From NCBI GenBank assembly GCA_002685815.1, contig NYYM01000003.1:22036-45470 (forward strand): a stretch of 23,435 nt of DNA, written 5' to 3'. This document shows positions 16,970 through 23,435 of this stretch, in pieces (position 1 is the first letter of the stretch; each line of letters opens with the position of its first letter). The notes under the pieces are model-generated. The model searched no databases. It was not told the DNA's origin and was given only the letters and a program-made list of their open reading frames with translations. The position numbers were made by a program, and so were the translations under genes. The DNA is from Dehalococcoidales bacterium (GTDB taxonomy: Bacteria > Chloroflexota > Dehalococcoidia > Dehalococcoidales > UBA2162).

Positions 16970-18463
16970 ATGGATGTTAGAGCCCAGATTGCCACGACAT
17001 TTCATCTAGATAAGTGCATCGGCTGCCATACCTGCAGCTTGGCCTGTAATAATCTGTGGACCTCCCGTCCCGGCACCGAATATATGTGGTGGAATAACGT
17101 GGAGACCAAGCCGGGTACCGGCTATCCGACTCTCTGGGAGGACCAGGATAAATACCGGGGTGGATGGGAACTGAAAGGTAATTCTTTGAGACCCAGGCTT
17201 GGCGGGCGAGTCGGGATGCTGACCAACCTGTTTTATAATCCCTACCTGCCGGCTATGGACGATTACTACGAGCCGTGGACGTACCAGTATGACCATCTTT
17301 TCAATGCCCCTCAAGGACCTGACCAGCCGACGGCCAGACCCATCTCCAAGGTGACCGGCCAATATCTGGATCTTGAGGCCGGCCCCAACTGGGATGACGA
17401 TCTGGGCGGGTCCCCGGTGTACGCCAGAAACGATGTTAACCTGGCGAAATTGACTGAAACCGAACAACAGGCCCTCTTCAGCATCGAACAGAAGGTGTTT
17501 TTCTACCTTCCCCGCATCTGTAACCACTGTCTCAACCCCGGATGTGTCGGTGTCTGTCCCAGCGGGGCTATCTACAAGCGGGCCGAGGACGGAGTGGTGC
17601 TGGTGAGTCAGGAAAAATGCCGCGGTTGGCGTTTCTGTGTCAGCGGCTGTCCCTACAAGAAGCCTTACTATAACTGGAATACCGGTAAATCCGAGAAGTG
17701 CATCTTGTGCTATCCCCGGATGGAGACGGGGCAGGCCCCGGCCTGTTTTCATTCCTGCGTTGGCCGTATTCGCTATATAGGAGTGCTCCTCTATGATGCC
17801 GACCGTATTGAAGAAATTACCAAGGTGCCGGAGGCCGAACTGGTGGCCGCCCAGCGCAGCCTTATTCTGGATCCCGCGGACCCCGAGGTAATAGCTGCTG
17901 CTAAAAAGAATGGCATTGATGATGAATGGCTTGAGGCCGCCCGGAAGTCTCCCACCTATAAATTTGTGAAGGAATGGGAGGTGGCTTTGCCATTACATTC
18001 CGAGTTCCGCACCTTGCCGATGCTTTTCTACATTCCTCCGCTGTTGCCCGTTGTCGCCACTACTGAAAATGGCAATTACAACGTGGCCGATAGCGAGTTC
18101 TTCGGCAGTATCGAAACCAGTCGTATCCCTATACAGTACATGGCCAGCCTTTTCTCGGCCGGTAATGAAGAGATAATCAAAAAGGCTCTTAGGATTCTGT
18201 GGGCGGTTAGAAGCTCCCAACAGGCGAGCCGGGTGGGTCTGATCGATGAAGACGTGGCTGCGGCCCAATTGGCTGAGGCGGGCATCACGGCCGAGATTGC
18301 CGAAGAGATTTCAAGGCTGACGGCGCTACCTCGCGTGGCTGACCGCTACGTGCTGCCGCCATACCACCGTGAGATGGCGATCGAAGAATTGACCGGGGAC
18401 ACACAGCAGCACAAATACGAGGTGGGTTTCGGATCTACTCAGTCGCCAAGGAGAGGGCCCTAA
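16970..18463 (+). CDS. narH: Respiratory nitrate reductase beta subunit
   Basis: A 497-residue Fe-S electron-transfer subunit (E. coli NarH is 512). Four cysteine groups are visible: CIGCHTCSLAC near residue 16; CNHCLNPGCVGVCPSGA; CRGWRFCVSGCPYKK; and CILCYPRMETGQAPACFHSC. In the third group Trp replaces a cysteine, as in E. coli, giving three [4Fe-4S] and one [3Fe-4S] cluster. It passes electrons from NarI heme to NarG at the cytoplasmic face. AAGGAG lies six bases before the ATG. Twelve bases separate it from narG. Confidence 0.97.
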   Translation: MDVRAQIATTFHLDKCIGCHTCSLACNNLWTSRPGTEYMWWNNVETKPGTGYPTLWEDQDKYRGGWELKGNSLRPRLGGRVGMLTNLFYNPYLPAMDDYYEPWTYQYDHLFNAPQGPDQPTARPISKVTGQYLDLEAGPNWDDDLGGSPVYARNDVNLAKLTETEQQALFSIEQKVFFYLPRICNHCLNPGCVGVCPSGAIYKRAEDGVVLVSQEKCRGWRFCVSGCPYKKPYYNWNTGKSEKCILCYPRMETGQAPACFHSCVGRIRYIGVLLYDADRIEEITKVPEAELVAAQRSLILDPADPEVIAAAKKNGIDDEWLEAARKSPTYKFVKEWEVALPLHSEFRTLPMLFYIPPLLPVVATTENGNYNVADSEFFGSIETSRIPIQYMASLFSAGNEEIIKKALRILWAVRSSQQASRVGLIDEDVAAAQLAEAGITAEIAEEISRLTALPRVADRYVLPPYHREMAIEELTGDTQQHKYEVGFGSTQSPRRGP

Positions 18464-19014
18464 TGTTGTCTGAGGAGAGTAAGCAGCTCTGCCGGGTCTT
18501 TGCGGAGGTGCTTGAATATCCCGGGGGTTCAGTGCATGAAACGGCCGCGGAATGCTTGAGTGCGCTTGACGCTTCGTTGCCTGATATTGCCGACCAGATG
18601 CGCCCCTTCGTGACTTTCATTGATAGCCAGAAACGGGGGTCGTTGGAGGAACTCTACTCCGAGACGTTTGACCTGGCGCCGGGCTCGACGCTTTACATCG
18701 GTTATCACCTTTTCGGAGAGACTCCCAAACGAAGTTCTTTTCTGGTCAGACTCGAGGAGGCTTACCAGTTTCTCGGCTTTGAAAGCGGCACCGAGCTGGC
18801 CGATCACCTGTGTGTCATGCTCAGATTCATGGCTGTTGCCGAGGACGGAGAGTTTGTTCTTCCCCTTCTGGAGGAAAGCATCCTTCCGGTACTGGATAAG
18901 ATGGCTGCTGAACTACAGAAGAACAAGAATGGCTACGCTCCGGCGGTCAGTTCTTTAAGATTATTCTTGCGCCAGCTGAGCCGGAAACTGGCTAAAGTGG
19001 GGGGTTTAGCGTGA
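18463..19014 (+). CDS. narJ: Nitrate reductase assembly chaperone
   Basis: A 183-residue NarJ/TorD-family chaperone, shorter than E. coli NarJ (236). It binds the NarG N-terminus and helps insert the molybdenum cofactor and Fe-S cluster before membrane docking; it is not part of the final enzyme. The helical all-alpha character and the YSETFDLAP...LFGE block support the family. The ATG shares one base with the narH stop and the stop overlaps the narI GTG by four bases, so the three genes are translationally coupled. Confidence 0.9.
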   Translation: MLSEESKQLCRVFAEVLEYPGGSVHETAAECLSALDASLPDIADQMRPFVTFIDSQKRGSLEELYSETFDLAPGSTLYIGYHLFGETPKRSSFLVRLEEAYQFLGFESGTELADHLCVMLRFMAVAEDGEFVLPLLEESILPVLDKMAAELQKNKNGYAPAVSSLRLFLRQLSRKLAKVGGLA

Positions 19015-19688
19015 TTGACTTCATCGTGTTTGCAGTCTTACCTTATGTGGCTCTGGCCATAGCTATAGTCGGCCTGATCTGGCGCTACAGGACTGACCAG
19101 TTCTCGTTTTCCAGCGTCTCCTCCCAGTTTCTGGAGAACCGCAAGTTATTCTGGGGCTCAGTTCCTTGGCACTACGGGATTATCCTGATCCTGCTCGGCC
19201 ACCTCTTCGGGGTACTTTTCCCTTCCGGCGTTATGGCTTTCAACGGAGTGCCGGTGCGACTCTATGTCCTGGAAGTGACGGGACTGGCCCTGGGGCTACT
19301 GGTGCTGGTAGGGCTGGTCTTTTTGCTGCTGAGAAGGGGTACAGACGAGCGTATCCGCTCGGTGACTACCCGCATGGACCTGCTTCTGCTCCTGTTGTTG
19401 TTGCTTTCGATCATTACCGGTCTGGGCACTGCCATCTTCTACCGCTGGGGCTCCGGATGGTACGTGCAGACAGCTACGCCCTACCTGCGGTCTCTGTTTA
19501 CTTTATCACCGGCGGTTGGGTACATGGCGTCGATGCCGTTACTGGTGAAGATTCATGCCGTTAATGCCTCTGTGATATTGGCTGTCTTTCCTTTCACCAG
19601 GCTGGTGCATATGCTCTCCGTACCGTTGGCCTACCTGTGGCGACCGTATCAGATAGTATTGTGGGGCCGCCGCAGAATCCGGCAATAA
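19011..19688 (+). CDS. narI: Respiratory nitrate reductase gamma subunit (cytochrome b)
   Basis: A 225-residue membrane protein, exactly the E. coli length, with five hydrophobic helices. The four heme b ligands are conserved with identical spacing: His54 and His64 (E. coli 56 and 66), His182 and His200 (E. coli 187 and 205). It oxidises quinol on the outer side and feeds NarH. It starts with GTG overlapping the narJ stop by four bases. A run of eight leucines (about 124-132) is unusual but lies within a transmembrane helix. It is followed by a 98-base gap before the transporter genes. Confidence 0.95.
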   Translation: MIDFIVFAVLPYVALAIAIVGLIWRYRTDQFSFSSVSSQFLENRKLFWGSVPWHYGIILILLGHLFGVLFPSGVMAFNGVPVRLYVLEVTGLALGLLVLVGLVFLLLRRGTDERIRSVTTRMDLLLLLLLLLSIITGLGTAIFYRWGSGWYVQTATPYLRSLFTLSPAVGYMASMPLLVKIHAVNASVILAVFPFTRLVHMLSVPLAYLWRPYQIVLWGRRRIRQ

Positions 19689-19693
19689 CATAA

Positions 19694-19757
19694 CCGGCCT
19701 CGTCCTCTGACTAAATGTGTTCTCGTCCGCAGGCGTTAATATTGCCAAACGAGCCGG
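19694..19757. repeat. Imperfect inverted repeat in the narI-transporter gap
   Basis: CCGGCCTCGT (19694-19703) pairs with ACGAGCCGG (19749-19757) with one bulged base, enclosing about 45 bases. It is not followed by a T-run, so it is not a standard terminator. It may form an mRNA processing structure, or it may be chance. Confidence 0.22.
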
Positions 19758-19786
19758 ATGAATCAAAACTTATATCGATGCGGTGA

Positions 19787-20854
19787 ATGAATAAAGAAAA
19801 GCTGAAAGACATTCTGGGGCAGGGGATTGGTGATTTATTACCTGGTTATTTTGCCCTGGTGATGGCCACCGGAATTGTCTCTATCGCCTCCAACCTGATG
19901 CAGATGGAGGCGATTGCCTGGGTACTCTTCCGTATTAATCAAGTGGCCTATGTCGTTCTCTGGCTGTTCACACTGATTCGTCTTGTTCGGTACTTCCCCA
20001 AGGTAAAAGCGGACTTTACCAGCCACATGCGCGGTCCCGGTTTTTTCACCTTAACCGCCGGAACGTGTGTCCTGGGAACTCAGTTTGTGGTTCTGGCTCA
20101 GGATTTCGCGATGGCGGTTGCTCTTTGGGTACTGGGGATTGTACTGTGGCTTATCACCATGTATGTCTTTCTGACGGCCATAACGGTGAGAGAAGAAAAG
20201 CCAAGCCTGGACGAGGGAATAAACGGAGCCTGGCTGATTATGGTGGTGTCCACGCAGTCTATCGCGATCCTGGGTACCCTGGTGGCTCCTTACCTGACGA
20301 CAAACACGGAAGTACTTCTTTTCTTTGCCCTGACCATGTATCTGCTGGGCGGTATGCTGTACATCATGCTCATTTCACTGATATTTTACCGCTTTTCTTT
20401 CTTCAAGATGCCGCCGGCTGCCCTTACCCCACCCTACTGGATCAATATGGGGTCCGTTGCTATTACCACCCTGGCCGGAGCGACCCTGATACTGAATGCT
20501 GGGCAATCGACATTGCTGCAACAGATCCAGCCGTTTCTTACGGGGCTCACGCTTTTTTTCTGGGTGATAGGCACCTGGTGGATTCCGCTGCTCTTTATAT
20601 TGGGGGCCTGGCTTCACGTGTACAAACGTTTCCCTCTGAAGTATAACCCCCAATACTGGGGTATGGTCTTTCCCCTGGGTATGTATACCACCTGCACTTT
20701 CCAGCTGGCCGCGGCTACCGGACTAACCTTCCTGCTTGTCATCCCCCGTTACTTTGTTTACCTGGCTTTAGCGGCCTGGCTGGTCACTTTTGCGGGACTG
20801 GTTTATGGACTGGCCAAAAGTACGGTGGTCGCGCTGAGACCGGAAAAGAGATGA
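19787..20854 (+). CDS. TDT/SLAC1 (TehA-like) anion channel family protein
   Basis: A 355-residue integral membrane protein with about ten hydrophobic helices and no soluble domain. The opening [21 protein letters not shown] is typical of the tellurite-resistance/dicarboxylate transporter (TDT) family, which includes TehA, yeast Mae1 and the plant guard-cell channel SLAC1. SLAC1 conducts nitrate and chloride. Its place between narI and a nitrite transporter suggests nitrate, nitrite or another small anion as substrate; this is inference from context. The stop overlaps the next ATG by four bases. The Shine-Dalgarno is weak (GGTGA close to the ATG). Confidence 0.85.
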   Translation: MNKEKLKDILGQGIGDLLPGYFALVMATGIVSIASNLMQMEAIAWVLFRINQVAYVVLWLFTLIRLVRYFPKVKADFTSHMRGPGFFTLTAGTCVLGTQFVVLAQDFAMAVALWVLGIVLWLITMYVFLTAITVREEKPSLDEGINGAWLIMVVSTQSIAILGTLVAPYLTTNTEVLLFFALTMYLLGGMLYIMLISLIFYRFSFFKMPPAALTPPYWINMGSVAITTLAGATLILNAGQSTLLQQIQPFLTGLTLFFWVIGTWWIPLLFILGAWLHVYKRFPLKYNPQYWGMVFPLGMYTTCTFQLAAATGLTFLLVIPRYFVYLALAAWLVTFAGLVYGLAKSTVVALRPEKR

Positions 20855-21660
20855 TGTTCTCGGACACGATTGACCATCTGGCCAATCTGGCTGCCGCTAA
20901 AGTAGCCTTACTGAAGAGCAATCCGGTTGGTTTCTTCATCGGCTCGATGATGGCCGGTGCCTATGTCGGTTTCGGAATTATCCTCATCTTCGTTGTCGGC
21001 TCTGCGGCTGACCCCGCCTATCAGAAGCTCATCATGGGGGCCAGCTTCGGGGTGGCTCTCACCCTGGTTGTTTTTGCCGGCTCCGAGTTGTTTACGGGGT
21101 ATACCATGTACATGCCGCTCGGCTGGCTGCGAAGGACCACCACCGGCCTGAATCTGACCACGGTCTGGCTGGTTGTCTGGATAGGGAACCTAGTGGGGTC
21201 GGCCGGACTGGCCGCCTTGTTCGTCCTGGGAGGGGCGGCGGGGATGGTGGACGATAGCTCTTCTTTTCTCCATCAGGTTGTGTTCGCTAAAATGAACGCC
21301 CCGGTTATCGAACTGGTGGCTCGGGCTATGCTTTGCAACTGGCTGGTCTGTCTCGCCTTGTGGATGTCGGCACGGACACAGAACGAGGTGGCTAAAGCGA
21401 TCGTTATTTTCTGGACGCTTTTTGCCTTTATTGCCAGCGGATTTGAACATTCCGTGGCCAATATGACTCTATTCTCTATTTCCTTTCTTGGTAATCATCC
21501 GGCGACTGTGAGTCTGGCGGGAATGGGATATAACCTGCTTTGGGTGACGCTAGGCAATCTGATTTCAGGCAGTCTCTTCATGGCCGTTGGCTACTGGGCA
21601 TATTCTGGGGGAAGAAGTAGACCCGATGAGGAAGATGAAGTTACAATAGAAGAGGCTTAG
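20851..21660 (+). CDS. Formate/nitrite transporter family (NirC/FocA-like) channel
   Basis: A 269-residue member of the FNT family with six helices. The family motifs are visible: [12 protein letters not shown] (helix 2 break) and GFEHSVANM, which includes the central pore histidine (His200). FNT channels are pentamers that move formate, nitrite or hydrosulfide. With narGHJI upstream, nitrite is the likely substrate, in which case nirC would be apt, but formate cannot be excluded. The C-terminal tail is acidic ([12 protein letters not shown]) and cytoplasmic. The ATG overlaps the TDT stop. Confidence 0.92.
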   Translation: MMFSDTIDHLANLAAAKVALLKSNPVGFFIGSMMAGAYVGFGIILIFVVGSAADPAYQKLIMGASFGVALTLVVFAGSELFTGYTMYMPLGWLRRTTTGLNLTTVWLVVWIGNLVGSAGLAALFVLGGAAGMVDDSSSFLHQVVFAKMNAPVIELVARAMLCNWLVCLALWMSARTQNEVAKAIVIFWTLFAFIASGFEHSVANMTLFSISFLGNHPATVSLAGMGYNLLWVTLGNLISGSLFMAVGYWAYSGGRSRPDEEDEVTIEEA

Positions 21661-21726
21661 AAGCCTGAAAAAGTCCGGGGCTGTCTGGGCAAAACCCCAC
21701 CTGATCGTGTTTAAGGAGAAACAGGG

Positions 21727-22212
21727 ATGATCCAGGATATTATCGGTAGACAATGGCGCCGTACCGCCCGTGGGCGTCTAAAGTTTGAACTGGCCGGAAT
21801 AGCCTTTGCCAGGAAAATGGGACAGAATCCCGAGGACTGGGCAAGGCAACTCTTTTCAGCCGGTGCAGTCAAGTGGATAGGTAAGCCTGATCCGACGGTT
21901 GCCGAGTATCTGGCCAAGGAAATGGAAGCCTTCAGGACGTTGTATCCTGAGGTTGTCTTTGAGGTAGCCAAAGAGGCCGATAATGAGACGGAACTGGTCT
22001 TCGCTCAGGGCAGTTGCCTGGGTGGTTGGGCCAAAAATCAATGGACTATGGCAATTGATCTTGGTCTAGGCAAGGGGCATGTCTGCCGTTACTGCCGTGA
22101 GGCGTTCCGCGTTTGGGCCAGGCAATTGAGGCTTAAGTCCTGTCCCACCCCCCAGACCGATGGCACCTGCATCCTGCGGGTAGGTGGGGAAGAGGGGAAA
22201 CCAGGGGGATAG
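21727..22212 (+). CDS. Unrecognised cysteine-containing protein downstream of nirC
   Basis: A 161-residue soluble protein I do not recognise. The first half is helical and basic (GRQWRRTARGRLKFELAGIAFARKMG). The second half holds all the cysteines: GSCLGGW, then HVCRYCREAF (a CxxC), then SCPTPQTDGTC. The arrangement could bind zinc or an Fe-S cluster. AAGGAG lies nine bases before the ATG at 21727. It is 66 bases downstream of the FNT gene on the same strand and may belong to the nar transcript. Nearest resemblance from memory is to small 4-vinyl-reductase-like or amino-thiazoline-hydrolase-like proteins, but I would not assign it. Confidence 0.65.
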   Translation: MIQDIIGRQWRRTARGRLKFELAGIAFARKMGQNPEDWARQLFSAGAVKWIGKPDPTVAEYLAKEMEAFRTLYPEVVFEVAKEADNETELVFAQGSCLGGWAKNQWTMAIDLGLGKGHVCRYCREAFRVWARQLRLKSCPTPQTDGTCILRVGGEEGKPGG

Positions 22213-22286
22213 CTCCTTTTCTTTCGGCGCCGGATTGTTGCACCGGTGATTAGCCAGCCCCGTTTGCTAGGCTAAAGGTCAGACCG

Positions 22287-22457
22287 TTATAATCTGCCTA
22301 AAACGGCGACCACTTCGGGGTCAAATTGGGTTCCTTTGTTGCGCTCCAGTTTAGCAAGAGCGACCCTGTTGGTCATGGCCTGGCGATAAGGACGTTTCGA
22401 TGTCATGGCGCCCTTAATCTCCCTCTTAGTGCGGCACTTGACACAATAACCCTGCAT
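22287..22457 (-). CDS. 56-aa chimera: DUF5679-like zinc-ribbon start joined to HD-GYP C-terminus
   Basis: Preceded by a strong AAGGAGGTGG. Residues 1-17 (MQGYCVKCRTKREIKGA) look like the opening of a DUF5679 zinc-ribbon protein, which normally continues with a second CxxC. Residues 17-56 look like the last helices of an HD-GYP phosphodiesterase domain: AMTSKRPYRQAM, then GTQFDPEVV. The HD and GYP catalytic motifs are absent, so it cannot be an enzyme. The join falls at GCCATGAC, where both parents could share bases. It is either a deletion or recombination scar that still has an open frame, or a real small fusion protein. Both resemblances are from memory. Confidence 0.55.
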   Translation of the reverse strand: MQGYCVKCRTKREIKGAMTSKRPYRQAMTNRVALAKLERNKGTQFDPEVVAVLGRL

Positions 22458-22534
22458 TTACCACCTCCTTCGCGATTATTGTATTGAGGCTAACCCATTC
22501 GACTAGTATATGTCAATATTCGACCGATCAAAGA

Positions 22535-22570
22535 GCAAAAAATAGGTCGGGGAGTCTCCCCCGGTCTATT
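22535..22570 (-). terminator. Rho-independent terminator on the minus strand
   Basis: A GC-rich hairpin (22541-22570: AATAGGTCGGGGAG pairing with CTCCCCCGGTCTATT, two wobble pairs and one bulge) is followed on the minus strand by six T (22542-22537). It would end transcription from the small genes to its right. Confidence 0.6.
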
Positions 22571-22587
22571 CTCTCTTAGGCGTAGTT

Positions 22588-22680
22588 TTAAGCTACCAGG
22601 CTTAGCTGGCTACCATTTTCCAGCTTCTTCCGTTCTTTGTCTATCGCTCCATCAGGCAGTGACTCACGGACGGATTGCAT
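22588..22680 (-). CDS. Possible 30-aa ORF just before the terminator
   Basis: An ATG with AAGG a few bases upstream opens a 30-residue frame that is polar and charged in its middle (GAIDKERKKLENGS) and stops 18 bases before the terminator hairpin. A small GAGCCG/CGGCTC hairpin (22690-22707) lies upstream. It may be chance. Confidence 0.25.
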   Translation of the reverse strand: MQSVRESLPDGAIDKERKKLENGSQLSLVA

Positions 22681-22721
22681 CCCTGCCTTGAGCCGTCCGA
22701 CCGGCTCGCACTGTCAACACC

Positions 22722-22910
22722 TTATGCCCGGTCTATCGCACCGATAATCCGTACAAGGTACTGGTCAACATACTGTGGGAGATTTGAGATATTCCTGGCT
22801 TCAGTGGCAACAATCCTGGCCTGCTCCGGCGGTTCAACGGTCTGGTTGACGTATTCCTCAACCATATCCATAGCTTCATTGACCTTGAGAGCGCTCCATT
22901 TGGCTGGCAC
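22722..22910 (-). CDS. Small protein of unknown function (62 aa)
   Basis: GTG start at 22910 with a strong AAAGGAGGT ribosome site about six bases upstream. The protein is a single polar helical unit (NEAMDMVEEYVNQTVEPPEQARIVATEARNI in part), probably soluble. I recognise no family. It belongs with the neighbouring small minus-strand gene by strand, spacing (69 bases) and style of ribosome site. Small tightly spaced genes like these are common in prophage or integrative elements. Confidence 0.6.
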   Translation of the reverse strand: MPAKWSALKVNEAMDMVEEYVNQTVEPPEQARIVATEARNISNLPQYVDQYLVRIIGAIDRA

Positions 22911-22979
22911 AGCTTTACCTCCTTTCGTTCAGTTTTTGGGCATAGTAACCCCTGCTAGAATGGGTAAACGTGAGTTGGG

Positions 22980-23171
22980 CTAGTTTTTGAGAGCTATAGT
23001 AATGGCTTCCTTGACCACCATAGACCAGCACTCCAGCCCGTTGTCCACGCCCTTTCTCACCACACGGAGAACGTCATCGGTTATGGTTTCCTCAGATATC
23101 CCCATCTCCTGGAAGCACTCAATGACATCTTCCCTGGTGAGGACAAAGATAGTATCCTTGTCCAGCTCCAT
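22980..23171 (-). CDS. Small acidic protein of unknown function (63 aa)
   Basis: ATG start at 23171 with GGAGGA about seven bases upstream. The product is acidic and helical (MELDKDTIFVLTREDVIECF at the start, ending VVKEAITIALKN). No membrane segment or metal motif is seen. I do not recognise it. It lies 45 bases after the partial gene at the right edge and is followed by the 62-aa gene on the same strand. Confidence 0.6.
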   Translation of the reverse strand: MELDKDTIFVLTREDVIECFQEMGISEETITDDVLRVVRKGVDNGLECWSMVVKEAITIALKN

Positions 23172-23216
23172 ACTGGTTTCCTCCTTTCAATGGTGAATTA
23201 TGAGTGTTTAGAGTAC

Positions 23217-23435
23217 CTACTTCCTTTGGTTGTGGTTCGTGCTGTACACCTGTCCAATCGGACTTCCACGAAAGTACGCAACCACCGATAGTGTCCCTGC
23301 CATCGAGGGCTTACGTCTGTCCCAGGTCTGCCTCCCATTTAGTATCCAGACCTTACCGCAACGGCTACAATGACCCCATATCGAGTATGGGGCAGGCTCT
23401 TGATGATTACCGTCATGGCTGTCTGGTGCTGTCAG
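23217..23435 (-). CDS. Partial protein with a CxxC pair, 5' end outside the window
   Basis: The minus-strand frame is open from the window edge to TAG at 23219-23217, giving the last 72 residues. It contains WGHCSRCGKVWILNGRQTW, a single CxxC that would form half of a zinc ribbon, and then a basic tail (VYSTNHNQRK). The frame looks coding because of its Trp/Cys/Arg content, but no family is recognised. It is the upstream member of the small minus-strand gene run. Confidence 0.4.
   Translation of the reverse strand: MTAPDSHDGNHQEPAPYSIWGHCSRCGKVWILNGRQTWDRRKPSMAGTLSVVAYFRGSPIGQVYSTNHNQRK

Noticed and set aside
17006..17752. A 248-residue open frame antisense to narH
   Set aside because: It mirrors the codon structure of narH, has no family resemblance, and narH is certain.
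20065..20646. A 193-residue frame inside the TDT gene on the same strand
   Set aside because: It is a shifted reading of a clear membrane protein gene and is rich in His/Cys/Gly without any motif.
1..23435. CRISPR array, tRNA, rRNA or insertion sequence
   Set aside because: No regularly spaced repeats, no cloverleaf or rRNA-like stretch and no transposase were seen by eye; a dedicated tRNA or repeat search was not possible.

Overview
The window looks like a chromosomal segment of an anaerobic or facultatively anaerobic bacterium. The best guess is a Chloroflexota relative, for example a Dehalococcoidia-type subsurface lineage. The grounds are a tungsten-type aldehyde oxidoreductase, a split cytochrome b6-type bc complex with a menaquinol-style Qo motif, a DUF5679-like zinc-ribbon start, and the general character of the proteins. 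This is an inference from protein style. No rRNA, tRNA or CRISPR array was seen.

Left part (1-6360): unlinked housekeeping and accessory genes. They are the 3' end of a beta-CASP RNase-type MBL protein, a LOG-family protein, a divergent AOR gene with a good promoter, an NADPH-FMN-reductase-type gene broken by three frameshifts, an MBL hydrolase, a VOC protein, a cysteine-rich probable Fe-S protein and a 63-aa two-helix membrane protein.

Centre (6551-21660): a complete respiratory module. On the minus strand lie an Fe-S flavoprotein (GltD-like with two C-terminal ferredoxin clusters), cytochrome b N-terminal subunit, cytochrome b C-terminal subunit, Rieske protein and diheme cytochrome c, tightly packed or overlapping. 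Upstream of them, also on the minus strand, is a Crp/Fnr-family regulator. Divergent from the regulator runs a narC-like diheme cytochrome, narG, narH, narJ and narI, then a TDT/SLAC1-family anion channel and a NirC/FocA-family transporter. The layout resembles the Thermus narCGHJI type, but the usual NarK transporter is absent and replaced by two unrelated channel families.

The most interesting regulatory signal is a pair of almost duplicate promoters, one before the nar operon and one before the flavoprotein/bc operon. Each has TTTTTGTCA-N6-TGACAGACA followed 16-17 nt later by TTATCATCT. The palindrome sits about 41-42 nt upstream of the predicted start of transcription, the class II activator position. 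The copy before nar also covers the -35 box of the regulator gene on the other strand. The sequence therefore suggests one Crp/Fnr protein that co-activates nar and the bc/flavoprotein complex and controls itself.

Right part (21661-23435): an unrecognised cysteine-containing protein after nirC, then a minus-strand run of very small genes with strong ribosome binding sites. The run includes a 56-aa chimera that joins a DUF5679-like start to the last 38 or so residues of an HD-GYP domain. It looks like a recombination scar or accessory island and continues off the right edge.
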